This document shows, piece by piece, positions 1 through 10,005 of a stretch of DNA of 64,000 bases. A program made the translations under genes and the position numbers. Origin of the DNA: JADJLQ01 sp038251405. GTDB taxonomy: Bacteria; Bacteroidota; Bacteroidia; Chitinophagales; Saprospiraceae. Each line of letters opens with the position of its first letter. Position 1 is the stretch's first letter. The DNA lies in contig JBBSBH010000003.1 of NCBI GenBank assembly GCA_038251405.1, positions 124,001 to 188,000 on the forward strand, in the 5' to 3' direction. The notes beneath the pieces were generated by a model that worked only from the letters and a program-made list of their open reading frames with translations, did not search any database and was not told the origin of the DNA.

Positions 1-631
1 TATCATAGGCACTTACTGATTTTAGTAGTGCCGCCCATTGAATCAAGTCATATGGTGTACCTACTGTTTGAGGTGAGGGCAGCAGCATATGATATTTAAC
101 ATCCAGCACCCTCGAAGTTTTATCAGCCCGTTCTATTAATTGACCTATTTTTCCAAAGTGCCAGCTATCCACCCTTGAAATTGTCGAATCAAAAATTCCA
201 TATAATAATTGACAACTCTTTTTTACTTGTACAAAAAAGCTCCTTGGATCTTTTTGTTCCCATACTTTATTGGACACTCCTTCTTTTACCAGGTAATATA
301 ATTTGTTTATTTCTTCCCACACTTCTTTGGTGATTTCGGGTCGTACAGATCGGGCATTTTCTCTTGCTTTTACAATTGAATTATAAATAGAGTTATCATT
401 TTTTTCATCAAAGGCCAGAAAATAGATAACCTGATTCTTATTTGTTTGATAGTTAAGTTCTTCAAATAGATCCCAATCACCGGTGGTCAATACCAGGGGC
501 ATCCATTGCTCCTGAGATTTCTTAAATTCAAGGCTTAAATTAAAATTTACATCGAGAAACCGGGCATAGTTTTCTACCCGTTCGAGGTATCGGTTCATCC
601 AATAAATTGCATCGGCAACTCTACTTAGCAT
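1..631 (-). CDS. Alpha-E domain protein (DUF403 family), 3' end outside window
   Basis: The reading frame opens with ATG at 629-631 (MLSRVADAIYWMNRYLERVE) and runs off the left edge after about 210 codons, so the C-terminus is missing. The opening words and the later motif FGKIGQLIERADKTSRVLDV are typical of alpha-E proteins, all-helical cytoplasmic proteins of about 310 residues with no settled biochemical role. It starts 17 bases downstream of the ATP-grasp gene on the same strand. That pairing recurs in many bacteria, often with a transglutaminase-like protease, and is thought to belong to a peptide-ligation or amide-bond pathway. Family assignment is firm; function is inference. Confidence 0.85.
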   Translation of the reverse strand, partial: MLSRVADAIYWMNRYLERVENYARFLDVNFNLSLEFKKSQEQWMPLVLTTGDWDLFEELNYQTNKNQVIYFLAFDEKNDNSIYNSIVKARENARSVRPEITKEVWEEINKLYYLVKEGVSNKVWEQKDPRSFFVQVKKSCQLLYGIFDSTISRVDSWHFGKIGQLIERADKTSRVLDVKYHMLLPSPQTVGTPYDLIQWAALLKSVSAYD

Positions 632-648
632 AATTATTTTTTTTGTTC

Positions 649-2088
649 TTAGTTTATGTCTACTACCCAGGTATCCTTACTTCCACCGCCTTGCGATGAA
701 TTCACTACGAGTGACCCTTTTTTGAGGGCTACCCGGGTAAGCGCCCCAGGGATGATTTTTATTTCTTTTCCATACAAAATATAAGGTCGGAGATCTACAT
801 GTCGACCTTCTATAGTTTTATTGTATAACGTAGGTACCCTGGACAAGTTGAGTGTCGGCTGGGCAATGTATTTTCTGGGATTTTCCAGGATTTTCTTTTT
901 AAATTCTTCACATTCTTTAGCAGTAGATTTTGGGCCAATGAGCATTCCGTATCCACCAGAAGCATCGGTTTGTTTTACCACCAGTTTTTCAATATTTTCA
1001 AGTACATAGTCCCGATCGGATTTTTCATCACATATATAAGTATGAATATTGGGAATAATAGCATCCTCTCCAAGATAATACTTAATTATTCGGGGAATAT
1101 AAGCGTATATAGCTTTGTCATCAGCTACACCTGTACCTGGAGCATTCACCAGGATTACATTTCCCTTTAAATAGGCATTAAATAATCCGGGAGTGCCAAG
1201 AATAGAGTCTTTGTTAAATACTAATGGATCTAAATAATCGTCGTCTATTCTCCGATAAATAATATCTACTTTTTGTAAACCTTTAGTGGTAATCATATAT
1301 ACTCGTTCATCTTTTACAACGAGGTCCCTGCCCTCCACTAATTCAGCTCCCATTTGCTGAGCAAGATAAGAATGTTCAAAATAGGCTGAATTGTAAATTC
1401 CAGGAGTCATCAATGCAATAGTGGGATGTTGAAGATCTGTCAATGACTCCAGCATATCCCGGAGCAAATGAGAGTAGTTGTACACCGGCCTTACATTCAA
1501 TGACTCAAACAATTCTGGAAATGTTCGCTTTAGAATTTCTCTGTTTTCAAGCAGATACGAGACCCCTGACGGGCATCGGGCATTATCCTCTAATATCTTA
1601 AAATCTCCATCGCTATCCCTGATAATATCTATCCCTGATATATGAGCCCATACATTTCTGGGAGGATTCAGGCCGATACATTGCTTGCAATATGAAACAC
1701 TGGTTTTTATTAATTCTTCTGGAATGATTTTATCTTTTAGTACTTTTTGATCATGATACAAGTCATGAATAAACTCATTGATAGCAATAGTCCTTTGTTT
1801 CAGGCCGGATTCTAAAAAATCCCATTCCTTGCCACTAATTATTCTGGGTATTACATCTAGTGGAAGTATGCGTTCTACTCCTTGTTGATCACTATATACA
1901 TTGAAAGTCATTCCTAATGAAAGCTGGGCCCGATCTGTAGACTGCTGAAGGAAAAGTAATTTTTCCATTCCTAAATTCTGAAGAAATTCTTTTAATAAAC
2001 CGTAATATGGTCTTACCTGGTTATCGATGCCGAACATTTCATCGTAGTATCCATTCGTGTCATAGGTGTCAAAATTGATTTTATTCAT
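649..2088 (-). CDS. Circularly permuted ATP-grasp protein (DUF404/DUF407)
   Basis: The protein has 479 residues, the usual length of this family, and no signal peptide, so it is cytoplasmic. Visible landmarks are HISGIDIIRDSDGDFKILED near residue 150, NARCPSGVSYLLENR just after it, and the glycine-rich VKQTDASGGYGMLIGP near residue 370, which is the nucleotide-binding loop. The ending SSQGGGSKDTWVV is also characteristic. ATP-grasp enzymes join a carboxylate to an amine or thiol using ATP; the substrate here is unknown. It is the first gene of a two-gene unit with the alpha-E gene at 1-631, separated by 17 bases. Confidence 0.9.
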   Translation of the reverse strand: MNKINFDTYDTNGYYDEMFGIDNQVRPYYGLLKEFLQNLGMEKLLFLQQSTDRAQLSLGMTFNVYSDQQGVERILPLDVIPRIISGKEWDFLESGLKQRTIAINEFIHDLYHDQKVLKDKIIPEELIKTSVSYCKQCIGLNPPRNVWAHISGIDIIRDSDGDFKILEDNARCPSGVSYLLENREILKRTFPELFESLNVRPVYNYSHLLRDMLESLTDLQHPTIALMTPGIYNSAYFEHSYLAQQMGAELVEGRDLVVKDERVYMITTKGLQKVDIIYRRIDDDYLDPLVFNKDSILGTPGLFNAYLKGNVILVNAPGTGVADDKAIYAYIPRIIKYYLGEDAIIPNIHTYICDEKSDRDYVLENIEKLVVKQTDASGGYGMLIGPKSTAKECEEFKKKILENPRKYIAQPTLNLSRVPTLYNKTIEGRHVDLRPYILYGKEIKIIPGALTRVALKKGSLVVNSSQGGGSKDTWVVDIN

Positions 2089-2208
2089 AAGTCTAATTGT
2101 GATCAGGCAATATTACAGGTACTCATTTGGTAACGTTGTAATTTATCACAAAATCTTTAAAAATGGCTTACGAAAGTTTCATTTAATTATTGATTTTCAA
2201 AGATTTTT

Positions 2209-5200
2209 CTACTTTTTATCCGGAATTATAATGTAGCTATATTCATAATTTTTAAAGGGTAATCTATATTTTTCCAATGGCAAGGCACCCCAGCTATTTA
2301 TGCTTCCTAGACCCATTTGTGCCAAATCAATATCCAGATGAACATTTTTATCATTGGTTAGCTCACCGCTGTGCTCTTGCTGTTTTTGTGGTCCGGAAGA
2401 AAGTTGGTCAAGACTATAGGGTAAAAAATTAATATTGAGTAATTCATTTAGGAAGGCCACTGTAAATCCCGTCCCGTCTATTTTGGATATTTTTGCCCAA
2501 CGAACATTCGTTTTATTGCCACTCTCTTGTGGGCGTATGTAAGGATAGTACGAATCTTTTAAACTAGCCTGGTAGGTTCCGGTTAAACTGGCACTGTTTC
2601 TATCCTGATAATTTTCAAACGGACCTTTTCCATACCATGCTATTTGGGTAAAGTCATTAGATAGAGTGAAATGATTACCAAATCGAAACAACATGGGATG
2701 ATTGCCTTTAATTGCTGTAAAGGTATTCTTGATTTCAAGGGCCCCATTACCATCAATTTGGATAATTTGAATAAATGAAGCATCCCCATTTAACAATGAT
2801 TTTTCTATGGTTATTTTCGCCCAACCCTGAGCATCCTGAGGTGTGAATTTTACTGAGGTATTTTGTGCTTTAGATGATGCCTCTTTCCATTCCAATAAGC
2901 GGTTTTGTAAGCCTGCCCCATAATCATTGTCTGTAGGTGCTCGCCAGAAATTGAGTAGTGGGCCTTCATTTATTATTTGCTTATTTCGGATTTTATATGA
3001 GGTAATAGCACCTTTAGGTTTATCTATTTGTAGTGAAAAATTCCTGTTCATTAAGGTAAAGTTGCCATTGGTTTCCTTAGCGGAGATCCTGGTTTTAGAA
3101 GCCATATACTTTATAGGAAGGGGATTCCCTGCCAAAGCAAATTCATCCCAGGCAATTTCTGTGTCAGCGTTTACTAAGTTTTCGTCGTTTTTTGTTTCTC
3201 CAATTACTCTTAGAAGATATTCATTATTGTCTTTTAGATGAGCAAGGTCTATTCCTTTAATGGTTACTATTTGTTTTTCTTGAGGAAGTATATTGATATT
3301 TTCTTCTTTGCTTTTTTGTATCAAAATTCCATTTTCTATTAATTCATACCGCAATCGGATATTAGATAAATCTTTAAAAAAATATTTATTTGAAACTTCA
3401 ATTTTACCAGATTTCGGATCTGTGAGTACAGTTTTTATAGGCTGATAAACTTTGCGAACTTCATAAGCATGTGGATTCCAGGAACGATCAGGAGCAACCA
3501 CTCCATTACATAAAAAATTATTATCGCTGGGGGTTCCTGGAGGCCCCCAGTCTCCTCCGTAGCCCCAAATTTTTTTACCATTCTTTTCAGTAGCTATTCC
3601 CTGATCTACCCAGTCCCAAATAAAACCTCCCTGCAAGGCAGGATAAGATTCTATCACATCCCAGTAGTCTTTAAAATTGCCCATCGAATTACCCATGGCG
3701 TGTGCATATTCACACATAATCAATGGTCGGGTCGGGTGCGACTGGGCATATCTTACCAGGTCATCCGGACTTGGATACATGGGGCAAAATACATCTGTAT
3801 TCCATTCCAGTTCCGCCCGCTCATAATGAATGGGTCTTGATGGGTCCATTCCTTTTATCAGATGGTAACCTTTGTAAAAATTAGTGCCGTTTCCAGCTTC
3901 GTTACCCATGCTCCACATCACAATGCAGGGATTATTTTTATCCCGCAGAACCATTCTTTTCATTCTGATTAAATGAGCTGCTTCCCATGTTGGATCATTG
4001 GCGAGCGTTCGGTTTAGATTATAGCCCATTCCATGAGATTCAATATTGGCTTCATCTATCATATACAGACCGTATTGATTGCATAAGTCATACCAATAAG
4101 GATCATCCGGATAGTGACTGTTTCTTACAGCATTGATATTCATTTTTTTCATTTCAGTGATATCTTGCAACATTCTTTCCTTTGATACCACCTGAGCAGT
4201 AATAGGATCAGTCTCATGCCTGTTTACTCCCCGAATATATACCGCTTTACCATTCACCAAAAAATGGCCATTCGATATTTCAATATTTCTAAAGCCAACT
4301 TTTTTGGAAATCATTTCTATCATTTCGCCACTTTCATTCATCAGTCTTATTTGAAGGGTGTAAAGATTGGGTGTTTCGGCAGTCCACGGCATTACATTGG
4401 ATATGGTTTGATCAAAATGTATCTCCATTTTACTACCATTAGCTCTTACCAGGCCACGAGTCGGCTGCGATGCATCTGCCACTTTAGTCCCATTATTGTC
4501 AAATACCATCATGGATATTGAATATTTTCCAGCAGATTCATTGCTTTCATTCCAGGCTTCTACCTCAAGCTTCAAATTTCCATTTAAATAGTTATCCACC
4601 AATCCAGGTTTTGCAAAAAAATCATATAAGTGAATTCCCGGACGAGCATATACATAACAGTCCCTTGTGATTCCGCTCAATCTCCAAAAATCCTGACACT
4701 CCAGAAAACTGGCATCGGTCCATCTACGCACTTCCAGGGCGATTACATTATTTCCTTCCTTTATATAATTAGAAATATCAAACTCACTCTCCAGTTTACT
4801 GTCTTTTCCAAAACCAACTTCTTTACCATTTACATACAATCGAAAAGCTGATTTCACCGCTCCCAAATGCACATAGGTCTTCATCCCATTCCAGGCCGCT
4901 GGTATAGTAAAAGATTTTCTATACCCAGCCGTCGGTTGATCATTTTCATCTGGAATATCTGGAGGGTTTGGATTCCTTGGAGCAAATTCATAAGGGATAT
5001 TCGTATATATAGGAATTCCAAAACCTTTGAATTCCCAATTAGAAGGCACAGGAAAATCTACCCATGCGTTATCATTAAAATCCTGGGTAAAAAAATCTTT
5101 TTCCAGCTTTTCTGGTTTATTCACCCAATGAAATCTCCACATACCATTCAGCGATATAAAGCGTGAAGATTTAAATGGATCACCAGTAGAGGCTATCTTC

Positions 5201-5361
5201 TCATTTTCATAGGGGAAATAGCTTGACCGCATGGGCATTCGGTTGATTTCCTGAACGGCAGGATTTTCAAATAATGGATCAAGGAAAGGTTGTGTAAAGG
5301 TTTGCACAATGCCTTCAAAAAAGAAAATAATTACAAAAAGGAGTTGAAATTTTGGTTTCAT
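2209..5361 (-). CDS. lacZ: Secreted GH2 beta-galactosidase, LacZ type
   Basis: This 1050-residue protein has a hydrophobic N-terminal signal (MKPKFQLLFVIIFFFEGIVQ), so it is exported to the periplasm or outer surface. Order of domains: jelly-roll sugar-binding domain about 55-235, immunoglobulin-like domain about 240-350, TIM barrel about 355-650, then the DUF4981 and small-chain domains to the end. The GH2 acid/base is the Glu in MWSMGNEAGNG and the nucleophile is the Glu in IMCEYAHAMGNSMG; both are intact. The length matches long-form LacZ enzymes. Beta-galactoside hydrolysis is the likely reaction, though other beta-glycosides are possible. It has no obvious SusCD partners nearby and stands as a single gene. 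Confidence 0.93.
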   Translation of the reverse strand: MKPKFQLLFVIIFFFEGIVQTFTQPFLDPLFENPAVQEINRMPMRSSYFPYENEKIASTGDPFKSSRFISLNGMWRFHWVNKPEKLEKDFFTQDFNDNAWVDFPVPSNWEFKGFGIPIYTNIPYEFAPRNPNPPDIPDENDQPTAGYRKSFTIPAAWNGMKTYVHLGAVKSAFRLYVNGKEVGFGKDSKLESEFDISNYIKEGNNVIALEVRRWTDASFLECQDFWRLSGITRDCYVYARPGIHLYDFFAKPGLVDNYLNGNLKLEVEAWNESNESAGKYSISMMVFDNNGTKVADASQPTRGLVRANGSKMEIHFDQTISNVMPWTAETPNLYTLQIRLMNESGEMIEMISKKVGFRNIEISNGHFLVNGKAVYIRGVNRHETDPITAQVVSKERMLQDITEMKKMNINAVRNSHYPDDPYWYDLCNQYGLYMIDEANIESHGMGYNLNRTLANDPTWEAAHLIRMKRMVLRDKNNPCIVMWSMGNEAGNGTNFYKGYHLIKGMDPSRPIHYERAELEWNTDVFCPMYPSPDDLVRYAQSHPTRPLIMCEYAHAMGNSMGNFKDYWDVIESYPALQGGFIWDWVDQGIATEKNGKKIWGYGGDWGPPGTPSDNNFLCNGVVAPDRSWNPHAYEVRKVYQPIKTVLTDPKSGKIEVSNKYFFKDLSNIRLRYELIENGILIQKSKEENINILPQEKQIVTIKGIDLAHLKDNNEYLLRVIGETKNDENLVNADTEIAWDEFALAGNPLPIKYMASKTRISAKETNGNFTLMNRNFSLQIDKPKGAITSYKIRNKQIINEGPLLNFWRAPTDNDYGAGLQNRLLEWKEASSKAQNTSVKFTPQDAQGWAKITIEKSLLNGDASFIQIIQIDGNGALEIKNTFTAIKGNHPMLFRFGNHFTLSNDFTQIAWYGKGPFENYQDRNSASLTGTYQASLKDSYYPYIRPQESGNKTNVRWAKISKIDGTGFTVAFLNELLNINFLPYSLDQLSSGPQKQQEHSGELTNDKNVHLDIDLAQMGLGSINSWGALPLEKYRLPFKNYEYSYIIIPDKK

Positions 5362-5584
5362 GAATGCAGGATTTTATTCGATTCAAGATACCAATAAAAT
5401 TTAGATTTAATTCAAAAGCAACTATTAAAACGGTCTAAGACAAAGTCAGGTCTTAGCAATTCCCGTTCCATGCAGGGTAGAAAATTTATCAAATAAAAAA
5501 GGATGGGAGTAAAAAAAGTTGTTTTGCTAACTCCTGAACTAATACGCCTGCATTTCGTTGTATACATTATCAAAATATAACCAC

Positions 5585-5620
5585 CGAAAAAATGGCGGTC
5601 AAACTCTTGGTCTGCCGCCA
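5585..5620 (-). terminator. Rho-independent terminator downstream of the OMP gene
   Basis: On the minus strand TGGCGG and CCGCCA form a six-base GC-rich stem (5615-5620 with 5593-5598), followed directly by a run of T. It lies about 20 bases past the stop of the outer-membrane protein gene. The remaining bases between 5362 and 5584 show nothing I would call a gene. Confidence 0.7.
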
Positions 5621-5639
5621 CTTATTTAATTGAAATTTT

Positions 5640-6320
5640 TTAGAAATTTATTTTATATCCTATAGCAGCTCCAAATCCATAGTTTCTGGCTTTAAAATCC
5701 AATAAGGTATTATCTATTACTCTGCTGAATCCCTGATTGTAATTTATACCAGCTACTAAATGTCCATTACCCATCGGCAGTTCAGCGCCAATACCCATAT
5801 TTGCACCAAGTTCTACTCTGTTATAGATAGGATCAGTGAGATCTAGATTGGTTTTATTGATATTAAGATCTATCAGCATATTGGCGCGGGTACGAATATT
5901 TCCATCCAATGCATATCCAACAGAAGGTCCTGCATAAGCCGAAATTTTAATGCCATTTTCACTGGGAAATGTATATTTTAAGTTAATTGGAAGCTCTGCA
6001 TAATTAATGGTAGTCGCTGCCGATACGCCCAATTTTAAAGGGATGTTCAGGATGGTTGTATTCATACTTTCACTAATGATAAAGCCTTTTTGTTTGTATG
6101 AAACTCCGGCAGCAATACTAAAGCCCTCACCAATTGTTTGATTATAAAGTACTGATGCCTGAATGCCGGGATGCAGGTCGGTATGGGGACGCAACGATTT
6201 GTTTAAACCATTCAAGGTGATATTAGTAAACCCTGGGCCTACACTGATCTCCAATCCATTTTGTGAGAAAAGAGGCAAACTAGCTGTGATCATTAGAAAA
6301 GTAAATAATTTCGTTTTCAT
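5640..6320 (-). CDS. Outer-membrane beta-barrel protein (PorT-like)
   Basis: The 226-residue product starts with a clear signal peptide (MKTKLFTFLMITASLPLFSQ) and shows alternating hydrophobic and polar residues with repeated glycine and aromatic positions. It ends in GFGAAIGYKINF, a typical outer-membrane barrel ending in phenylalanine. This fits the outer membrane beta-barrel family (PF13568-like) common in Bacteroidota, for which no general substrate is known. It is transcribed away from the M28 peptidase gene, with 153 bases between the starts. A strong stem-loop terminator follows it. The protein could be structural or a narrow porin; the sequence does not decide. Confidence 0.8.
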   Translation of the reverse strand: MKTKLFTFLMITASLPLFSQNGLEISVGPGFTNITLNGLNKSLRPHTDLHPGIQASVLYNQTIGEGFSIAAGVSYKQKGFIISESMNTTILNIPLKLGVSAATTINYAELPINLKYTFPSENGIKISAYAGPSVGYALDGNIRTRANMLIDLNINKTNLDLTDPIYNRVELGANMGIGAELPMGNGHLVAGINYNQGFSRVIDNTLLDFKARNYGFGAAIGYKINF

Positions 6321-6473
6321 GATGTTTGATTTGCAGTATTCACGAATCTCAAAAGTTAAGCTTCGTTAAACCAGAGTTAGGAATTACTTAATTTTCTTTT
6401 GAGCTTTTAATTTCTTTGAGTGATATTAGAAAAGGAGGGATTTAAAATATGTCGTTGTACATTTGATTTTAAA

Positions 6474-8048
6474 ATGCGAATCCTACTATTTCTATTCGTT
6501 ATTGCTTCCTTTATTTTGCCTGGTCAGGCACAAATGAATGTGATGAATCAATACTGCAATTCTGTTTCAAAAGAAGATTTGAAAAAATATCTTTCAGCTA
6601 TTGCCAGCGATGAATTTGAAGGCAGAGAAACCGGTACCGAAGGTCAACGCAAAGCAGCCAGTTATATAGAGGCTCAGTTTAAAGCTATCGGTTTATCCGG
6701 TATATCTGCTAAGCACTTTCTGCAAGAGTATCCGTTGTATCAGGATTCATTATTGAGTACAGAATTGAGAATCGGAAAGACAGTTGGTATAAATGGTAAA
6801 GACTATTTATTTCCATTGATGAATAACGAACGGGGAAAGCTAAAGTCAAAAAAAATAGTATTCGCTGGATATGGTATTGATGATGTAAACTTTAGTGATT
6901 ACAAAACGATTGATGTACATGGAAAAATAGTATTGATTTTTATGGGTGAACCATTTAAGGGGAGCACGTATTTAGTATCTGCTACTAATCTGAGTAGTCC
7001 ATGGTCTGGTCGGGATCAAATAAGTAAAAAACTAGCGGCTGCTGCTGTAAACGGTGCAGTAGGTGTTCTATTTATAAATCAAGGCAACGAAGAATTTAGT
7101 GAAAGATCTATTGGCAATAGCAGGTCTACCAATGTATACTACCCTAATTCGAGTTTAAGGCATGCTTTTATATCTCCTGCTTTTGCTAAAAAAATCCTGA
7201 ACAATAAAGTAGAATATGATATTTACCAGAACCTGGCATTAACTAACCAATCATTTGAAGGGAAATATTTTACTGAGAAAATAAAGATAAAGTCGGCCTT
7301 AGATTTTACCCGGCATATCATCAATGCCAGTAATGTAATAGGAAGCATAGAAGGGACAGATAAAAAAGATGAGTATGTAATTGTTTCAGCGCACTACGAT
7401 CATTTGGGTAGTAGAAATGGATCGGTTTACTATGGTGCAGATGATGATGGAAGTGGTACATGCAGTGTTCTGGAAATCGCTAAGGTATTCGCAAAGGCGA
7501 AAGCGGATGGTTTTGGGCCTCGCCGTACGATGATATTCATGACTTTCAGTGGTGAAGAAAAGGGTTTATGGGGTAGTGAATACTATAGTGACCATCCTTT
7601 GCGAGCTTTGGACAAAACCAGTATGGATCTTAATATTGATATGGTGGGACGGATCGATACAGAAAGAAAAACAGATGATACTTTAAATTATGTATATGTC
7701 GTAGGCCATGATAAATTGAGCTCTGATCTCCAAGCCATGATAGAAAGTGCAAATGAAAAGTCAAGCCAACTTACGCTGGATTATAAATATGATTCACCTA
7801 TGGATCGCAATAGGATCTATTTCAGAAGTGATCATTACAATTTTGCGCGGAAAGGAGTCCCGGTTTTATTTTTCTATGATGGAATGCTAAAGTCAGATTA
7901 TCATAAACCAACAGATACTATAGATAAGATTTACTGGGAACTTTATGAAAAAAGGGTTCGAATGATCTTCTCCGCTGCCTGGGCAGTAGCTAATAGGGAA
8001 CAAATGATGAAAAGAGATCTACCATTAAATACAATGGGTGTAAGGTAA
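6474..8048 (+). CDS. Secreted M28 family metallopeptidase with PA domain
   Basis: I place the start at 6474 because the sequence there (MRILLFLFVIASFILPGQAQ) is a signal peptide; the frame is open upstream to 6420 but that part is not leader-like. The product is 524 residues. A PA-like insert lies in the first half. Zinc ligands of the M28 fold are visible: VSAHYDHLG, GADDDGSG, FSGEEKGLWGSEYY with the catalytic Glu pair, LNIDMVGR, and the late histidine in RSDHYNF. It should act as an aminopeptidase in the periplasm or outside the cell. It converges with the sodA gene across a shared terminator. Confidence 0.92.
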   Translation: MRILLFLFVIASFILPGQAQMNVMNQYCNSVSKEDLKKYLSAIASDEFEGRETGTEGQRKAASYIEAQFKAIGLSGISAKHFLQEYPLYQDSLLSTELRIGKTVGINGKDYLFPLMNNERGKLKSKKIVFAGYGIDDVNFSDYKTIDVHGKIVLIFMGEPFKGSTYLVSATNLSSPWSGRDQISKKLAAAAVNGAVGVLFINQGNEEFSERSIGNSRSTNVYYPNSSLRHAFISPAFAKKILNNKVEYDIYQNLALTNQSFEGKYFTEKIKIKSALDFTRHIINASNVIGSIEGTDKKDEYVIVSAHYDHLGSRNGSVYYGADDDGSGTCSVLEIAKVFAKAKADGFGPRRTMIFMTFSGEEKGLWGSEYYSDHPLRALDKTSMDLNIDMVGRIDTERKTDDTLNYVYVVGHDKLSSDLQAMIESANEKSSQLTLDYKYDSPMDRNRIYFRSDHYNFARKGVPVLFFYDGMLKSDYHKPTDTIDKIYWELYEKRVRMIFSAAWAVANREQMMKRDLPLNTMGVR

Positions 8049-8078
8049 ACCCGCTTCGAAATAAGTACAAAGCGGGTT
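8048..8078. terminator. Bidirectional stem-loop between convergent genes
   Basis: AACCCGCTT at 8048-8056 and AAGCGGGTT at 8070-8078 form a perfect nine-base stem with a 13-base loop. It starts on the last base of the M28 stop codon and ends 11 bases before the sodA stop, so it can serve both transcripts. The T-run is weak on the plus strand. Confidence 0.65.
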
Positions 8079-8088
8079 AATGAGTATT

Positions 8089-8685
8089 TTACAATCTGGC
8101 GGCTACAGCATCCCAATTAATCACATTGAAAAATGCACTGAGATAATCAGCCCGTCGATTTTGATAGTTTAGATAGTATGCATGCTCCCATACATCTACT
8201 CCTAATAGTGGACTTCCTTTCTGTTCAGCAATATCCATCAAAGGATTATCCTGGTTAGGTGTGGAAGAAATAAATAATTTACCATCAGCTGATTTTGAAA
8301 GCCATGCCCATCCACTACCAAATCTTGTCATCCCGGCTTTTGAAAGTGCCTCTTTAAAAGCATCAAAAGAGCCAAAGGTGGCAGTAATGGCATCACCTAT
8401 ATTTCCGGAAGGCACACCACCTTTCCCCGGTGCCATAATTTTCCAGAACAGACTATGATTAAAATGGCCACCACCATTGTTTCTTACAGCAGGTGAAAGG
8501 TTGGAAATATTGGCCATTAATTCTTCAATAGATTTGGTTGTCCATTCAGTGCCATCTATAGCGGCGTTCAGATTGTTTACATAGGCACCATGATGTTTAC
8601 CGTGATGTATTTCCATAGTACGTGCGTCAATATGAGGTTCTAATGCTTCAAAAGCATATGGTAGTGCAGGAAGTGTAAAAGCCAT
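8089..8685 (-). CDS. sodA: Superoxide dismutase, Mn-type of the Fe/Mn family
   Basis: The 198-residue protein has the family landmarks in order: EIHHGKHHGAYVNNLN near residue 25 with the first metal histidine, NNGGGHFNHSLFW near residue 70, and DVWEHAYYLNYQNRRADYL near residue 160 with the Asp and His ligands. The GGGH segment and STPNQDNPL resemble Mn or cambialistic enzymes rather than the Fe-type, which carries AAQVWNH at the first site. No signal peptide is present, so it is cytoplasmic and detoxifies superoxide. It is a single gene between convergent terminators. Metal choice is inference from sequence. Confidence 0.95.
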   Translation of the reverse strand: MAFTLPALPYAFEALEPHIDARTMEIHHGKHHGAYVNNLNAAIDGTEWTTKSIEELMANISNLSPAVRNNGGGHFNHSLFWKIMAPGKGGVPSGNIGDAITATFGSFDAFKEALSKAGMTRFGSGWAWLSKSADGKLFISSTPNQDNPLMDIAEQKGSPLLGVDVWEHAYYLNYQNRRADYLSAFFNVINWDAVAARL

Positions 8686-8840
8686 AATTAATTCTATTTT
8701 TAATGATTAAATTTAAATTGATATAATATTGTCAAAACAATTGTAAAGTTAATAAGTTGAGAGCAAAATTTTTTTCATTAAATTAGAGCAACTAAAAATA
8801 TAAGAATATGGGTAGCTACCATTTAAAACCATTTAGATCG

Positions 8841-9986
8841 ATGGACAGGAGAAATTGGCTAAAAGCAAGTTTGGGCCTGGCTGCTTCTACCGCGTTTACA
8901 TACTCATTAAAGGCTGATGAAATAAAATACAATCGCCTGGTGCATCCATACACGGGTAGGTGGATGAATGATGAGCGGTCATTTACTTTGCCTTTAAAAG
9001 CCAGGCTGAATAGCAATGAAAATCCTTATGGTCCCTCAGAAAGAGCTAAGGCTGCTATTATCGATGGATTTAAAGATGCCAATCGGTATTCGAGATATGT
9101 GTCTGAAGCATTGAAGGAGAAAATAGCTCAATATGAAAAGGTAAGTCCCGATAATATTTTTTTATATGCAGGGCTTTCAGAGATGCTCAATCTTTTTGGA
9201 TCGCTTACTGGTATGCAGCATGGGGAAATGATCTCCGCTCACCCAACTTTTGACCTGATGCCTGCTCTGGCTGGCAAATTAGGAGGAAAATGGGTGCAAA
9301 TTCCATTAAATGATCAGTACCAGCATGATTTGGAAGCTATGGAGTCTTCTATAAATTCAAATACTAAGTTGGTGTACATATGCAATCCTGGAAATCCATG
9401 CAGTACCATGGTGGACCCAGATCAATTAGCATCTTTTATTAATCGAGCGAGTAGAAAGACGGTGATCTTTATAGATGAGGCCTATATTGATTATGTGGCT
9501 GACAAAGAAAAGAATAGCATGGTGAAAAAAGCCACTCAATTGGAAAATGTATTTGTAGGAAAAACCCTTTCAAAAATTCATGGTTTTGCTGGTTTGCGTA
9601 TCGCTTACACTATTTCGTCACCTGCCTTTGTGAAAGAAATGCAACAGTATCATGCCTGGGATTTTAGCGTAAGTGCTCCTGCCATGTATGGGGCCATGGC
9701 TACTATAGATGATGAAGAGTTTAAAGCTTATTGCCTTCGTAAGACCATAGATACCAGGGAGTATGCCGTGTCCACTTTAAAGAATATGGGTTACGAGCCC
9801 TTGCCTTCGTTTACCAATTTTATTATTTTCCCAATTAATAAACCTGGAAATGAATTTGTGCAAATCATGGCAGACAAAAGTATAGCTTTACGATCCTGGA
9901 ATTTTAATGATAAAAACTGGGCTCGGGTAAGTATCGGTACGAAAGAAGAAATAGATATGTTCTTAACAGCTATGAAGGAGATTTAG
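8841..9986 (+). CDS. Exported HisC-like PLP aminotransferase
   Basis: Start chosen at 8841 (MDRRNWLKASLGLAAST), which gives a twin-arginine-like leader; the frame is open 11 codons further upstream. The body is a fold-type I PLP enzyme of the histidinol-phosphate aminotransferase family: LNSNENPYGPS near the start, FIDEAYIDYV with the cofactor Asp, and GKTLSKIHGFAGLRIAY with the Schiff-base lysine. It is not in a histidine operon and carries an export signal, so I do not assign HisC. Members with a Tat leader are known in Bacteroidota and their substrate is unclear. Confidence 0.85.
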   Translation: MDRRNWLKASLGLAASTAFTYSLKADEIKYNRLVHPYTGRWMNDERSFTLPLKARLNSNENPYGPSERAKAAIIDGFKDANRYSRYVSEALKEKIAQYEKVSPDNIFLYAGLSEMLNLFGSLTGMQHGEMISAHPTFDLMPALAGKLGGKWVQIPLNDQYQHDLEAMESSINSNTKLVYICNPGNPCSTMVDPDQLASFINRASRKTVIFIDEAYIDYVADKEKNSMVKKATQLENVFVGKTLSKIHGFAGLRIAYTISSPAFVKEMQQYHAWDFSVSAPAMYGAMATIDDEEFKAYCLRKTIDTREYAVSTLKNMGYEPLPSFTNFIIFPINKPGNEFVQIMADKSIALRSWNFNDKNWARVSIGTKEEIDMFLTAMKEI

Positions 9987-10005
9987 GGGAACTATTTTGA
10001 CCTGA

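Noticed and set aside
5412..5621. 69-codon minus-strand frame upstream of the beta-galactosidase gene
   Set aside because: It overlaps the terminator hairpin of the outer-membrane protein gene and has no family or leader signals.
6431..6466. AAAGGAGGG followed by a five-codon ATG frame before the M28 peptidase gene
   Set aside because: It looks like a Shine-Dalgarno site with a leader peptide, but Bacteroidota rarely depend on such sites and the frame is too short to support.
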